Below are positions 7,679-16,520 of a stretch of DNA of 36,371 nt, in pieces. The DNA is from Acidobacteriaceae bacterium (lineage in GTDB: Bacteria > Acidobacteriota > Terriglobia > Terriglobales > Acidobacteriaceae): positions 1 to 36,371 of the forward strand of contig PMWW01000175.1 of the NCBI GenBank assembly GCA_003165795.1, read 5' to 3'. A model generated the notes under the pieces. It was not told the DNA's origin. It searched no databases and worked only from the letters and a program-made list of their open reading frames with translations. The translations under genes were made by a program, and so were the position numbers. The first letter of the stretch is position 1. Every line of letters starts with the position of its first letter.

Positions 7679-8479
7679 GTGCCCACCAAGTTGGAAGAAA
7701 TCGTCGCCGCCACTCGCCGCCAGGTTGCCACCGCCAAAGCGTCGGCCGATCTTGGTGCGATGGGCGTGGCCGCTGAGACTCACCAGCCAAGGGGGTTTCG
7801 CCACTCTCTGCTGTCGGCGGCACAGGCAGGCGTCGCCGTAATCGCGGAACTCAAGAAGGCGTCCCCATCCAAAGGGCTGATTCGCGCCGATTTTCCCGTG
7901 GCCAAGCTGGCGCGGGAGTTGGAAACGGCTGGCGCTGCGGCACTTTCGGTACTCACCGACGAGCAGTATTTCCAAGGCTCTCTGCAAAATCTGAAGATCG
8001 CCTCAGAAGCGACCCGTCTGCCTTGCCTGCGAAAAGACTTTATCGTCGACCCGTTCCAGCTGATGGAAGCCAGGGCGCACGGCGGCGACGCGATCTTGCT
8101 CATTGTCGCCGTCCTCAGCCAAGCCGACCTGGCATCGCTGGGCAAACGCGCCCGCGAACTAGAACTCGACGTCCTCTGCGAAGTGCATGATGACGCGGAG
8201 CTACAGCGCGCGCTCGATGCCGGTTGCCAGACCATCGGCGTCAACAACCGCAACCTGCACACCTTGCAAGTCGATCTGAATACTTCTTTGCGGTTGGCTG
8301 AGCTGATTCCCGCCGGGGTATTGAAGGTCGCAGAAAGCGGTATCGAGAGTGCTGACGACGTTGCCCGATTGCGGCAGGCCGGGTTCGACGCTTTCCTGAT
8401 TGGCGAGTCACTGATGCGGGCCAGGTGTCCGGGTGACGCGCTGCGCGACTTGTTGGCGCAGTCGGTGGCCGCCCGCTGA
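7679..8479 (+). CDS. trpC: indole-3-glycerol phosphate synthase
   Basis: Converts the carboxyphenylamino-deoxyribulose phosphate made by TrpF into indole-3-glycerol phosphate, the fourth step from chorismate to tryptophan, in the cytoplasm. 266 residues form a complete (beta/alpha)8 barrel. The GTG at 7679 gives (M)PTKLEEIVAATRRQ, the normal family start; an ATG 57 bp upstream adds an unlikely Arg/Pro-rich extension. Active-site motifs: IAELKKASPSKG (E57, K59, SPSKG), CLRKDFIVDPFQ, LCEVHDDAEL, IGVNNRNL, VAESGI and FLIGESLM. First gene of an operon continuing into trpF 22 bp later. The upstream trpE, trpG and trpD are not in the window. Confidence 0.95.
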   Translation: MPTKLEEIVAATRRQVATAKASADLGAMGVAAETHQPRGFRHSLLSAAQAGVAVIAELKKASPSKGLIRADFPVAKLARELETAGAAALSVLTDEQYFQGSLQNLKIASEATRLPCLRKDFIVDPFQLMEARAHGGDAILLIVAVLSQADLASLGKRARELELDVLCEVHDDAELQRALDAGCQTIGVNNRNLHTLQVDLNTSLRLAELIPAGVLKVAESGIESADDVARLRQAGFDAFLIGESLMRARCPGDALRDLLAQSVAAR

Positions 8480-8501
8480 TGCCGGCCGGAGCGTGGTCGC
8501 C

Positions 8502-9170
8502 ATGACTTGGATAAAGTTTTGCGGGACCACCAACCTGCATGACGCGCAAATGAGCATTGCCTCCGGAGCCAATGCTCTGGGGTTCATTTTTGCGCCCAGT
8601 CCGCGGCAAGTTGAAATCGCGCGGGCGGCAGAGATCGTCGCCGCACTGCCGGATGGAGTGGAGAAAATCGGAATCTTTGTGAACGAATCGCCGGCGCGCG
8701 TGGCTGAGATTGTTACGCTAGTCAGATTGACCGGAGTGCAATTGCACGGAAACGAACCGGCGGAACAGTTGCCGCAGTTTCGGCACGCGCTGGGCAGTCG
8801 CAGGATCATCAAGACCCTGCTAGCCAGCGAACTGTTGAGCGGGAAGGACATGGTTGCAGGATACTTAGGATCGTGCGATAGCATTGATGCCGTCTTGCTC
8901 GATTCGGGATCGGCTGCAAAGCCGGGCGGAACCGGCATTCCCTTCGCTTGGGAAGACGCCGTGCCGCTGGCGGCGGAGATTCAGGCAGTTGTCCCAGTGA
9001 TTATCGCCGGCGGCCTGAACCCACGGAATGTCGGCGAGGCGCTCCGATTGTTTTGTCCTTGGGGCGTCGATGTAGTCTCAGGCGTGGAGCGTGAGCCAGG
9101 CAGGAAAGATGAAACGAGGTTGGGAGATTTTGTAGCCGCAGTGCGCCGGGCGCAGGTAAGCGTGAGGTAA
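8502..9170 (+). CDS. trpF: phosphoribosylanthranilate isomerase
   Basis: Catalyses the Amadori rearrangement of phosphoribosylanthranilate, the step before TrpC. 222 residues from ATG 8502, giving the standard N-terminus MTWIKFCGTTN. The catalytic Cys (C7 in KFCG) and the general-acid Asp (D134 in AVLLDSG) are both present, with GVQLHGNE and the phosphate-binding IIAGGLNPRNV and GVDVVSGVE. A longer in-frame start at 8433 would overlap trpC and is not supported. The gene is 22 bp after trpC and 9 bp before trpB. TrpC and TrpF are separate proteins here, unlike the fused enzyme of E. coli. Confidence 0.95.
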   Translation: MTWIKFCGTTNLHDAQMSIASGANALGFIFAPSPRQVEIARAAEIVAALPDGVEKIGIFVNESPARVAEIVTLVRLTGVQLHGNEPAEQLPQFRHALGSRRIIKTLLASELLSGKDMVAGYLGSCDSIDAVLLDSGSAAKPGGTGIPFAWEDAVPLAAEIQAVVPVIIAGGLNPRNVGEALRLFCPWGVDVVSGVEREPGRKDETRLGDFVAAVRRAQVSVR

Positions 9171-9179
9171 ATCGCGATT

Positions 9180-10427
9180 ATGGAAGAAACCCGCAGCACG
9201 CAGAGTTCACCGCCGGCGGTAATGCCGGCCACGGAAGGCCAGCCGCCGAAACGCGCCGTCGCCGGACGCTTCGGTGCCTACGGAGGGCGCTATGTGCCCG
9301 AGACCCTGATGGCAGCCTTGCAGGAGCTTGAAGCTGCCTATGCCGAAGCGCGCAAGGACAAGTCGTTCCGCGACGACTACCGTCGTTTGCTGGCCGACTT
9401 CGCGGGACGTCCCACTCCGCTGTTTCTCGCCGAGCGGCTGACGGAAGAGTTGGGCGGCGCCAAGATCTATCTGAAGCGTGAAGATCTGCTGCACACCGGC
9501 GCGCACAAAATCAACAACTGTATCGGGCAAGCGCTGCTGGCGCGGCGCATGGGCAAGCATCGCATTATCGCCGAGACCGGCGCCGGCCAACACGGTGTCG
9601 CCACCGCAACCGTCTGTGCGCTGTTTGGCATGGAGTGCGTGGTGTACATGGGCACCGAAGACATGCGGCGGCAGGAGCTGAATGTCTTTCGCATGAAGCT
9701 GCTGGGCGCCGAAGTGCGCGGCGTGGAGTCAGGTTCGCGTACTCTAAAGGACGCTATCAACGAGGCCATGCGCGATTGGGTCACCAACGTTCGGACAACC
9801 CATTACCTGCTGGGCAGCGTGTTGGGAGCGCATCCTTACCCTACGATGGTGCGCGACTTTCATCGCGTCATCGGCCAGGAGGCACGCAAGCAGATCCTGA
9901 AGGCCGAAGGCCGGCTGCCCTCGGCGGTGATTGCCTGCGTGGGCGGTGGTTCCAATGCCATTGGCGTGTTCTATGAATTCATCAAGGACGCCGAGGTCAA
10001 GCTGATCGGCGTTGAGGCCGGCGGGCGCGGCCACTCCCTGGGTGAACATGCGGCGCGCTTCGACGGCGGCGCTCCCGGCGTGTTGCAAGGTACTTATTCC
10101 TACGTGCTGCAAGACAAGGCGGGGCAAATTGCGTTGACCCACTCGGTTTCTGCCGGACTCGACTATCCCGCGATCGGTCCCGAGCACGCGTTGCTGCACG
10201 ATCAAGGCCGGGCGGAGTATGTCTCGGCGAGCGATCAGGAGGCGCTCGATGCCTGCCTGAAGTTGGCGCGAATGGAAGGCATCATTCCCGCGCTGGAGTC
10301 GGCGCATGCCGTGGCCGAGTGCCTGAAGCGTGCTCCCACAATGTCGCAGTCTGACATTGTGATAGTTAACGTCTCCGGTCGTGGCGACAAAGACATCGGA
10401 ATTTTGCGGGAGAACCTGCAGTTCTAA
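9180..10427 (+). CDS. trpB: tryptophan synthase beta chain
   Basis: Condenses indole with serine on pyridoxal phosphate, as the beta part of the alpha2-beta2 tryptophan synthase. 415 residues, a little longer than the usual 395-400 because of an N-terminal extension of about 30 residues before [14 protein letters not shown]. The PLP lysine is K110 in [11 protein letters not shown], and the phosphate cradle GGGSNAIG is intact, as are [12 protein letters not shown] and [14 protein letters not shown]. The sequence is of the TrpB1 type that works with TrpA, not the stand-alone TrpB2. A GAGGT site lies upstream of the ATG. It lies 9 bp after trpF and 22 bp before trpA. Confidence 0.97.
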   Translation: MEETRSTQSSPPAVMPATEGQPPKRAVAGRFGAYGGRYVPETLMAALQELEAAYAEARKDKSFRDDYRRLLADFAGRPTPLFLAERLTEELGGAKIYLKREDLLHTGAHKINNCIGQALLARRMGKHRIIAETGAGQHGVATATVCALFGMECVVYMGTEDMRRQELNVFRMKLLGAEVRGVESGSRTLKDAINEAMRDWVTNVRTTHYLLGSVLGAHPYPTMVRDFHRVIGQEARKQILKAEGRLPSAVIACVGGGSNAIGVFYEFIKDAEVKLIGVEAGGRGHSLGEHAARFDGGAPGVLQGTYSYVLQDKAGQIALTHSVSAGLDYPAIGPEHALLHDQGRAEYVSASDQEALDACLKLARMEGIIPALESAHAVAECLKRAPTMSQSDIVIVNVSGRGDKDIGILRENLQF

Positions 10428-10449
10428 GTATCGTGGCCTCGGGAGAACC

Positions 10450-11232
10450 ATGTCAATTCGATTCAATAGGCAGCCGGGACTGGTGGCGTATATCTCCTGC
10501 GGCGATCCCAGTTTGGACACGTCGCGTGATGTGGCGCTGGCGGCCATCCAAGCCGGCGCTGACGTGATCGAATTAGGCGTGCCGTTCAGCGATCCGGTGG
10601 CCGACGGACCGGTCATCCAGCGGGCCAGCGAACGTGCGCTGGAGCATGGCACCAATCTGGCCGGCGTGATCGAGGTAGCTCGCCAGATCCGAGAACAGTC
10701 CGATGCCGGCCTTATCATGTTTTCTTACTTGAATCCCATTCTGCAGTTTGGGCTGCAGAAGTTTTGCTCCGCCGCCGCCGACGCCGGAATCGATGGAGCG
10801 CTGGTGACTGATCTTCCACTAGAGGAAGCGGTCGAGTATCTGCGCGCGATGAAGGCGCACAAACTCGCGCCCGTTTTTCTGGCCGCTCCCACCAGCACCG
10901 AGCAGCGGCTGCGCGCCATCGCCAAACACTCACGCGGCTTTGTGTATGCCATCTCGCGTACCGGCATTACAGGAACACGACAGGAGCTGGCGGGCGATGC
11001 GCGCTCCCTGGTCGAGCGCCTGCGAGCGTACACCAAATTGCCGATCGCAGTCGGCTTTGGTATCTCGACGCCAGAGCAGTTCGTTGAGGTTGGCAGCTTC
11101 GCGGATGCGGCCGTGGTCGGCAGTGCAATCGTACAGACGGTCGAACAAAACCCGGGACAGGAAGCTGCGGCTGTGTCAGAATTCTTAGCTTCCCTCACCG
11201 GAACAACGCAATCCACTGCGGCCGGAAGTTAG
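10450..11232 (+). CDS. trpA: tryptophan synthase alpha chain
   Basis: Cleaves indole-3-glycerol phosphate to indole and glyceraldehyde 3-phosphate and channels the indole to TrpB. 260 residues from ATG 10450, preceded by CGGGAG; an earlier in-frame start would overlap the end of trpB. Both catalytic acids are present: E41 (VIELGVPFSDP) and D52 (VADGP), with PVIQRASERAL after them. Further motifs are YLNPILQFG, VTDLPLEEA, YAISRTGITG and the phosphate loop VGFGIS. It ends the tryptophan part of the operon; the chorismate mutase gene follows 36 bp later. Confidence 0.97.
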   Translation: MSIRFNRQPGLVAYISCGDPSLDTSRDVALAAIQAGADVIELGVPFSDPVADGPVIQRASERALEHGTNLAGVIEVARQIREQSDAGLIMFSYLNPILQFGLQKFCSAAADAGIDGALVTDLPLEEAVEYLRAMKAHKLAPVFLAAPTSTEQRLRAIAKHSRGFVYAISRTGITGTRQELAGDARSLVERLRAYTKLPIAVGFGISTPEQFVEVGSFADAAVVGSAIVQTVEQNPGQEAAAVSEFLASLTGTTQSTAAGS

Positions 11233-11268
11233 GCTGCCGCAGTCACACCACCAAGAGGCGGATAGAAC

Positions 11269-11583
11269 ATGGATATCGCGGACTGGCGCAAGAAGATTGA
11301 CGATCTGGACCGCCGATTGGTGCAGTTATTGAATGAGCGGGCGCAATGCGCGCACGAGATCGGCAAGCTGAAGCGCAATTCCTCCATGCCCATCTACGAG
11401 CCGAATCGCGAAAAGATCATCTACGAAAACATCGCGCGCAATAATCCGGGACCGCTTTCGGACAGGCAGCTCCGCCAGGTGTATGAACGCTTGATTGACG
11501 TGATGAGGCAGATTCAGCGCGACGAGATGGCGCCGGAGGCTGGAAATGAAAAAGAGCCCACCGAATTGGAAGCCAACGATTAA
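11269..11583 (+). CDS. chorismate mutase, AroQ class, monofunctional
   Basis: Rearranges chorismate to prephenate, the branch point to phenylalanine and tyrosine. 104 residues, all helical, with the AroQ pattern: IDDLDRRLVQLLNERAQCA (first helix, active-site Arg), EIGKLK, IYEPNREKII and a last helix with VYERLIDVMRQIQ. There is no fused prephenate dehydratase or DAHP synthase domain. The C-terminal tail is acidic and probably disordered. A GAGGCGG site lies upstream of the ATG. It sits between trpA and DAHP synthase, next to the enzyme it may associate with: in several bacteria an AroQ domain is fused to or bound by type I-beta DAHP synthase and conveys prephenate feedback. Confidence 0.92.
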   Translation: MDIADWRKKIDDLDRRLVQLLNERAQCAHEIGKLKRNSSMPIYEPNREKIIYENIARNNPGPLSDRQLRQVYERLIDVMRQIQRDEMAPEAGNEKEPTELEAND

Positions 11584-11593
11584 ACGGCAGTGC

Positions 11594-11613
11594 TTAGGGC
11601 TAAGGGCTAGCTA
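11594..11613. repeat. short TTAGGGCTAAGGGCTAG intergenic repeat
   Basis: The 85-bp gap between chorismate mutase and DAHP synthase holds two adjoining GGGCTA-type units. A related GC-rich run in the opposite sense (CCTAGCCCTGAGGCC...TAGCCCCTAGCCC) lies at 30606-30643. Both look like members of one dispersed simple repeat; no function is apparent. Confidence 0.35.
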
Positions 11614-11668
11614 AAGGTCAAGAGCGGGCTGGCTACCGGCTAAACACGAAAGGCGAAGAGCGGAAATC

Positions 11669-12685
11669 ATGATTGTGGCGATGTGGGAGAGCGCGACCGA
11701 CGACCAGATCCAGGAGGTCACCAACCATCTGGTCAAGATGGGCTTTGCGGTGCATCGCACAACCGGTGCGCGACAAAGCGTACTGGCGGCGGTGGGCAAG
11801 CGCATCGACTTCGACATTCGTGAACTCGAGGTGCTTCCCGGCGTACAGGGAGTGCACCGCATCAGTGCTCCCTACAAGTTGGTAGGACGCGAATTTCGGC
11901 ACGAAGGCACGATCGTGCGATTGCCGAATGGGGTAGAGATCGGCGGTAAGCAAGTGGTCGTCATGGCTGGCCCCTGCTCAGTGGAGTCGCGCGAGCAGCT
12001 CTTTGCTGCCGCTGAGATCGTGGGCCGGGCTGGCGCGAAAGTCTTGCGGGGCGGCGCTTTCAAGCCGCGCAGCTCCCCTTACACATTCCAGGGACTCGGC
12101 CTGGACGCGCTCAAGCTGCTGCGCGAAGCCGGCGATTGCTACGGGCTGATGGTGATCAGCGAGGTGATGGAAATCTCGCAGATCGAGCTCATGCTGCCCT
12201 ACATCGACATTTTCCAGGTGGGCGCGCGCAACATGCAAAACTTCAACCTATTGCGCGAGCTGGGCAAGGTGCGCAAACCGGTATTGATGAAGCGCGGTAT
12301 CGCAGCCACCATCGAAGAGATGTTGTTGTCCGCCGAGTACATCATGTCCGGCGGCAATTATCAGGTCATCCTGTGCGAGCGCGGTATTCGCACCTTCGAG
12401 ACCTACACCCGCAACACGCTCGACATCTCGGCCATTCCCGTCGTGCACAAGCTGTCGCACTTGCCGATCACTTCCGACCCCTCGCACGGAACCGGATTGC
12501 GTGACAAGGTTGCTCCCATGGCGTGCGCCTCCGTTGCCGCCGGTGCGGATGCGCTGCTCATCGAGGTACATCCTTCGCCCGACGAGGCGCTCTCCGATGG
12601 AGCGCAGTCGCTCTTTCCCGAGCAGTTCGCCGAGCTGATGGATCAGTTGCGGATGATCGCTCCCGCCGTCGGTCGCACGATTTAA
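11669..12685 (+). CDS. aroF: 3-deoxy-7-phosphoheptulonate (DAHP) synthase, type I-beta with ferredoxin-like regulatory domain
   Basis: Condenses phosphoenolpyruvate and erythrose 4-phosphate, the first step of the shikimate pathway. 338 residues. Residues 1-70 form the ferredoxin-like domain (MIVAMWESATDDQIQEV, then PGVQGVHRIS), which in characterised homologues binds Tyr or Phe for feedback inhibition. The catalytic barrel follows: VVMAGPCSVESREQL, KVLRGGAFKPRSSPYTFQG, QVGARNMQNF, PVLMKRG, ILCERGIRTFE, SDPSHGTG and LLIEVHPSP, with the metal-binding Cys, His and Glu in place. It lacks a fused chorismate mutase, which is encoded just upstream. TyrA follows 17 bp later. Confidence 0.95.
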   Translation: MIVAMWESATDDQIQEVTNHLVKMGFAVHRTTGARQSVLAAVGKRIDFDIRELEVLPGVQGVHRISAPYKLVGREFRHEGTIVRLPNGVEIGGKQVVVMAGPCSVESREQLFAAAEIVGRAGAKVLRGGAFKPRSSPYTFQGLGLDALKLLREAGDCYGLMVISEVMEISQIELMLPYIDIFQVGARNMQNFNLLRELGKVRKPVLMKRGIAATIEEMLLSAEYIMSGGNYQVILCERGIRTFETYTRNTLDISAIPVVHKLSHLPITSDPSHGTGLRDKVAPMACASVAAGADALLIEVHPSPDEALSDGAQSLFPEQFAELMDQLRMIAPAVGRTI

Positions 12686-12702
12686 ACTTCCTTCAGGAGA
12701 GC

Positions 12703-13560
12703 ATGGCGATTCGACAGATCACGATTGTGGGCACGGGGCTGATCGGCGGATCGCTCGGCCTGGCGCTTCGTCAAACGGGATTCGCCGGAACCATCGTGGG
12801 CTGCGACAAGCCGGAAGTGCTTGACGCGGCGATCACCCGCGGAGCCATCGACCGTGGCGCATCCGATCCGCGAGAAGCGGCACTGGATTCGGACATTGTG
12901 GTACTGGCGACTCCGGTGGGCGCTATTCTTTCGCTGCTCGAACGGCTTGCACCGGCGATTCCGGCAGGCACGCTTATTACCGATACCGGCAGCACGAAGG
13001 AACAGCTCGTCGAACGCGCGCGCCTGGTGCTGGGCGACAACGCCGCAGCGCGAATACTGCCCGGCCATCCCATGGCTGGCAAAGAGCATGGCGGAATCGA
13101 ACATGCCGACTCGAATTTGTTCCGCGATGCGGTGTGGCTGGTCACACCCATCGACCCGGAGAAGTCCTACACAACGCAGCAGCAGGAATATATGGAATTG
13201 TTGCGCTCGATTGGCGCGCGCGTCATCGCCATCGATCCGCAGCGGCACGATCGGCTGTGCGCGTGGATCAGCCATCTGCCGCAGATGATGGCCACGGCGC
13301 TGGCATCCATGCTGCGCGAGGAACTGGGCGATGACGAAACGGTGGCACAGATCGGCGGCCGCGCCCTGCGCGAAATGACGCGAATCGCGCACAGTCCATA
13401 TTCGATGTGGCGCGATATTGCGCTCACTAACAGCGAAAACATCGACGAGGCGCTGCAACGCTTCGAGCAGGAGTTGGCGCATCTGCGGGAAAACTTGCGC
13501 GGACCAGGATTGCGGGAGATGTTCGAGAGCGCGAATCGGTTTGGCGAAGGCAGGGGCTAA
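12703..13560 (+). CDS. tyrA: prephenate dehydrogenase
   Basis: Oxidatively decarboxylates prephenate to 4-hydroxyphenylpyruvate, the precursor of tyrosine. 285 residues from ATG 12703, preceded by CAGGAGAGC; a longer in-frame reading overlaps aroF and is rejected. The Rossmann motif VGTGLIGGSLGLAL is at residues 9-22. Other family motifs are LATPVGAI, DTGSTK, GHPMAGKEHGGIEHA and the catalytic-region WISHLPQMMATALA. No ACT domain follows, so feedback control is more likely through DAHP synthase. Last gene of the aromatic operon; no strong terminator is visible after it. Confidence 0.95.
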   Translation: MAIRQITIVGTGLIGGSLGLALRQTGFAGTIVGCDKPEVLDAAITRGAIDRGASDPREAALDSDIVVLATPVGAILSLLERLAPAIPAGTLITDTGSTKEQLVERARLVLGDNAAARILPGHPMAGKEHGGIEHADSNLFRDAVWLVTPIDPEKSYTTQQQEYMELLRSIGARVIAIDPQRHDRLCAWISHLPQMMATALASMLREELGDDETVAQIGGRALREMTRIAHSPYSMWRDIALTNSENIDEALQRFEQELAHLRENLRGPGLREMFESANRFGEGRG

Positions 13561-13608
13561 GAGTTATTGCGCAACTTGATGTTTTGTCGAGAGGGAAACC
13601 TTTGCACC

Positions 13609-13640
13609 TCAGGTCCCTCCGCTCCGGTCGGGATGACAAA
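13609..13640. repeat. dispersed intergenic repeat (GGGATGAC type)
   Basis: The plus strand holds CCTCAGGTCCCTCCGCTCCG followed by GTCGGGATGAC. Read on the minus strand it is GTCATCCCGACCGGAGCGGA and so on, a form I associate with dispersed repeats in acidobacterial and other genomes. A related copy with the core GTCATCCTGAGCG is at 30649-30697. Noncoding. Confidence 0.45.
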
Positions 13641-13698
13641 CATCCCGGGAACACATGTAACTCACCACAATAGTTGTTGGATGCCGTAACGGGATGCA

Positions 13699-13727
13699 TT
13701 GTCCATCGCCAGCGCGGCAGGTAGAAT
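13699..13727 (+). promoter_or_regulatory. scoAB promoter
   Basis: TTGTCC (13699-13704), a 17-bp spacer and TAGAAT (13722-13727). It ends 22 bp before ATG 13750, separating scoAB transcription from the aromatic operon upstream. Confidence 0.5.
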
Positions 13728-13749
13728 CGTCAGTCCTTAAGAATCCACT

Positions 13750-14451
13750 ATGCCAATGAACAAGGTAGTTGCGAACGCCGACGAGGCCGTCCACGACATT
13801 CATGACGGCGCAACCCTGATGGTCGGGGGCTTCGGCCTGTGCGGCATCCCGGAGAACCTCATCGGCGCGCTGGTGAAGAAAGGCGTCAAGGACCTTCACA
13901 CTATCAGCAACAACGTCGGCGTGGATGACTTCGGCCTCGGGCTGATGCTGGCCGCCGGACAGATCACCTCGCACAAGGGCAGTTACGTTGGCGAGAACCG
14001 TTTGCTGGAGGAGATGGTGCTGACTGGCCGCATCGATCTCGAACTGGTTCCCCAAGGCACGTTGGCTGAACGCATACGCGCCGGCGGCGCGGGAATTCCA
14101 GCGTTCTACACGCCCACCGGGTTCGGCACGGTCGTGGCCGAAGGCAAGGAGTCGCGCCAGTTTGACGGACGTCCTTATGTGCTGGAGCGCGCGCTGAAAG
14201 CCGACTTCGCACTGATCAAGGCATGGAAGGGCGATCGCTGGGGAAATCTGGTGTATCGCAAGACCGCGCAAAACTTCAATCCAATGATGGCAACGGCGGC
14301 GAAGATTACCATTGCCGAGGTCGAGCACCTGGTCGAACCCGGCGAGATCGAACCGGAGCAGGTGCATACGCCCAGCGTCTACGTACAGCGGATTTTTCAG
14401 GGGGCGGGGTACGAGAAGCGCATCGAGCGGCGGACGCTGCGCAAGGCGTAA
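13750..14451 (+). CDS. scoA: 3-oxoacid CoA-transferase subunit A (succinyl-CoA:acetoacetate type)
   Basis: Subunit A of the enzyme that moves CoA between succinyl-CoA and acetoacetate or a related 3-oxoacid, in ketone-body or fatty-acid use. 233 residues. The N-terminal motif [17 protein letters not shown], with the G-G-F-G-x-x-G-x-P CoA-transferase signature, is intact. So are [34 protein letters not shown] and FYTPTGFGT. The pair order A then B, with B starting 29 bp after A, is the usual bacterial one. The exact 3-oxoacid cannot be fixed from sequence. Confidence 0.93.
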   Translation: MPMNKVVANADEAVHDIHDGATLMVGGFGLCGIPENLIGALVKKGVKDLHTISNNVGVDDFGLGLMLAAGQITSHKGSYVGENRLLEEMVLTGRIDLELVPQGTLAERIRAGGAGIPAFYTPTGFGTVVAEGKESRQFDGRPYVLERALKADFALIKAWKGDRWGNLVYRKTAQNFNPMMATAAKITIAEVEHLVEPGEIEPEQVHTPSVYVQRIFQGAGYEKRIERRTLRKA

Positions 14452-14480
14452 TCGCCCAATTCGCGAGGCGGGAGAAGTCG

Positions 14481-15167
14481 ATGGCAAGTGAAAAAGTTGG
14501 CAAGCAGAAGGACACGGAGAAACGCGATCGCATTGTGCGCCGCGTGGCTCGTGAGTTGCGTGACGGCTTCTACGTCAACCTCGGGATTGGCATGCCGACG
14601 TTGGTAGCTAACTGCGTGCCTCCGGGCATCGAAGTTGTGCTGCAGAGCGAGAACGGCATGTTGGGAGTCGGCCCTTATCCGCTCGCCGGCGAGGAAGATG
14701 GCGACCTGATCAATGCGGGGAAAGAAACCGTGAGCGAACTGCCGGGCACCGCCTATTTCTCCAGCGCCGAATCGTTCGCCATGATTCGCGGCGGTCACAT
14801 CGACCTCAGCGTGCTGGGCGCTATGGAAGTGGACGAAGATGGCAATCTGGCCAACTGGATGATCCCCGGCAAGATGGTCAAGGGCATGGGCGGCGCCATG
14901 GACTTGGTAGCGAGCGCCAGGCGCGTCATCGTGGCCATGGAGCACACCACCCGCGACGGCGCTCCCAAGATCCTGAAACGTTGCACGCTGCCCATTACCG
15001 GTTTACGCGTGGTGCACAACATCGTCACCGAGATGGCCTACATCCGGGTCACGCAGACCGGCCTGGTGCTGGAGGAGATGGCGCCTGGGCTGACTATGGA
15101 GGACGTGCAGCGAGCGACTGAAGCGCCGCTGATTGTCAGCCCCGAATTAAAGACGATGGAATTCTGA
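14481..15167 (+). CDS. scoB: 3-oxoacid CoA-transferase subunit B
   Basis: Partner of the preceding subunit and carrier of the catalytic glutamate: E57 in [14 protein letters not shown], which forms the enzyme-CoA thioester. 228 residues from ATG 14481, with a GGCGGGAG site upstream; a longer frame overlaps scoA and is rejected. Other motifs: [37 protein letters not shown] and [19 protein letters not shown] terminator follows 29 bp after the stop. With scoA it makes a complete heteromeric transferase. Confidence 0.94.
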   Translation: MASEKVGKQKDTEKRDRIVRRVARELRDGFYVNLGIGMPTLVANCVPPGIEVVLQSENGMLGVGPYPLAGEEDGDLINAGKETVSELPGTAYFSSAESFAMIRGGHIDLSVLGAMEVDEDGNLANWMIPGKMVKGMGGAMDLVASARRVIVAMEHTTRDGAPKILKRCTLPITGLRVVHNIVTEMAYIRVTQTGLVLEEMAPGLTMEDVQRATEAPLIVSPELKTMEF

Positions 15168-15196
15168 AACAGGACTTCGCGGTTGCAGGCCATGCA

Positions 15197-15227
15197 AAGG
15201 GCGCATCCTGTGCGCCCTTGTTTCTTT
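15197..15227 (+). terminator. Rho-independent terminator of scoAB
   Basis: AAGGGCGCA, loop TCCTG, TGCGCCCTT: a perfect 9-bp stem (15197-15219) followed by GTTTCTTT. It sits in the 73-bp gap between the converging scoB and ilvE. On the minus strand only a weak T-run follows, so any effect on ilvE would be weaker. Confidence 0.8.
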
Positions 15228-15240
15228 GCTCGAGCCTCGC

Positions 15241-16185
15241 CTACACGGTCACGGTCTGCTTTACCGGAACCGGTGTCATCCAGTTGAAACGGTCTTCGGC
15301 GGTGCCGTTCACGATGCCATAGAACTGGCGGCGAACCGCCTTGGTGATGGGACCAGCGATACCGTGGCCGACCGTGATCTTGTCTACCGAACGAATGGGC
15401 GTGATCTCGGCGGCCGTCCCGCTAAAGAACAGCTCGTCGGCGATGTAGAGCATCTCACGCGGGATGATCTGCTCGATCACGGGAATATCCAGCTCCTGGG
15501 CGATGTGGATGACCGAATTGCGAGTAATGCCCGGGAGGACGCTGTTGCCTAGCGGCGGGGTGTAGATGCGGTCTTTGTGCACGATAAAGATGTTCTCGCC
15601 CGAGCCCTCGCTGACGTAGCCGTTGACGTCGAGTGCGATGCCTTCGCTGTAGCCGTTGACGATAGCTTCCATCTTGATGAGCTGCGAGTTCATGTAGTTG
15701 GCGCCGGCTTTGGCCATGGTCGGCATGGTATTGGGCGCCAGACGCGTCCATGAGGAAACGCAAACATCCACGCCATCGTCGGAGTCGGCGCTGCCCAGGT
15801 ACTTACCCCACTCGTAGTTGGCGATGTACACCTCGATGGGCGAGTTAAAGGGGTTGACGCCAACTTGCCCGTAACCCCGCAACACGATAGGGCGGATGTA
15901 GCAGGGCGACACCTTGTTGGCGGTCACCAGCTCAACCGTGGCCTGGCACAGCTCGTCCAGCGTAAAGTCCAGGTCAATGCGGTAAATCTTGCAGGACTGG
16001 AGCAGGCGGAGGGTGTGGTCCCGCAACCGAAAAATGGCGGGACCTTTGGGCGTCTGATAGCAGCGAATTCCCTCGAATACCGATGAGCCGTAGTTCACCA
16101 CGTGAGCCATCACATGGATCTTGGCGTCATCCCAGGGAACCAGGTGACCATTGTTCCAGACGAAGTCACTTGCCTTGATGGCCAT
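15241..16185 (-). CDS. ilvE: branched-chain amino acid aminotransferase
   Basis: PLP enzyme that moves the amino group between glutamate and the 2-oxoacids of leucine, isoleucine and valine; class IV fold, cytoplasmic. 314 residues. The start at 16185 (MAIKASDFVWNNG) is chosen because AAGGAGAT lies just before it; the in-frame ATG at 16200 overlaps that ribosome site. The PLP lysine is K159 in MAKAGANYMNSQ. Motifs GSSVFEGIRCY, IRPIVLRGYG, EGSGENIFIV, LPGITRNSVI and ELFFSGTAAEITPI are complete. It converges on scoB and shares no operon with other branched-chain genes here. Confidence 0.95.
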   Translation of the reverse strand: MAIKASDFVWNNGHLVPWDDAKIHVMAHVVNYGSSVFEGIRCYQTPKGPAIFRLRDHTLRLLQSCKIYRIDLDFTLDELCQATVELVTANKVSPCYIRPIVLRGYGQVGVNPFNSPIEVYIANYEWGKYLGSADSDDGVDVCVSSWTRLAPNTMPTMAKAGANYMNSQLIKMEAIVNGYSEGIALDVNGYVSEGSGENIFIVHKDRIYTPPLGNSVLPGITRNSVIHIAQELDIPVIEQIIPREMLYIADELFFSGTAAEITPIRSVDKITVGHGIAGPITKAVRRQFYGIVNGTAEDRFNWMTPVPVKQTVTV

Positions 16186-16316
16186 TGCGATCTCCTTCAA
16201 TAGCGGAGTAGTACAGATTTGTCAGCTGCGGGCCCGAAGAACCTGCCGGCCGGAGTTCGTTCACACGCTGCGGCGATCGGTAGAATTTCACTATTGGGGA
16301 TTCAGCTTAACCCGAG

Positions 16317-16322
16317 ATTATA
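16317..16322 (-). promoter_or_regulatory. -10 box of ilvE
   Basis: Perfect TATAAT on the minus strand, 131 bp upstream of the ilvE start; a -35 box is not clear (GCCTTG at 17 bp is weak). The long untranslated stretch it implies shows no T-box sequence. The rest of 16330-16515 shows nothing I can support. Confidence 0.4.
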
Positions 16323-16520
16323 TCTGACCAGGGCGACCGCAAGGCTACCCATTTGAGGCTTTTCCCGCGCCTGTGACTGTCCCCACCCTAGTGGATGCGT
16401 AACCCAGGCCGACGGGTACGAAAATCGTGCGAAAACTCAGGACCGGGTGGAGATGTAATTTCGGCGTCTACACGGCATTTGCAATAGGAGTAACGCCCCT
16501 CATCCCGAAGACACCTGCAT

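Noticed and set aside
9744-10718. Long minus-strand frame of 324 codons opposite trpB-trpA
   Set aside because: A mirror frame of GC-rich coding DNA; its product has no recognisable domain and both plus-strand genes are complete.
16186-16330. Long ilvE leader considered as a T-box or riboswitch
   Set aside because: No T-box sequence, specifier loop or terminator pair could be found.
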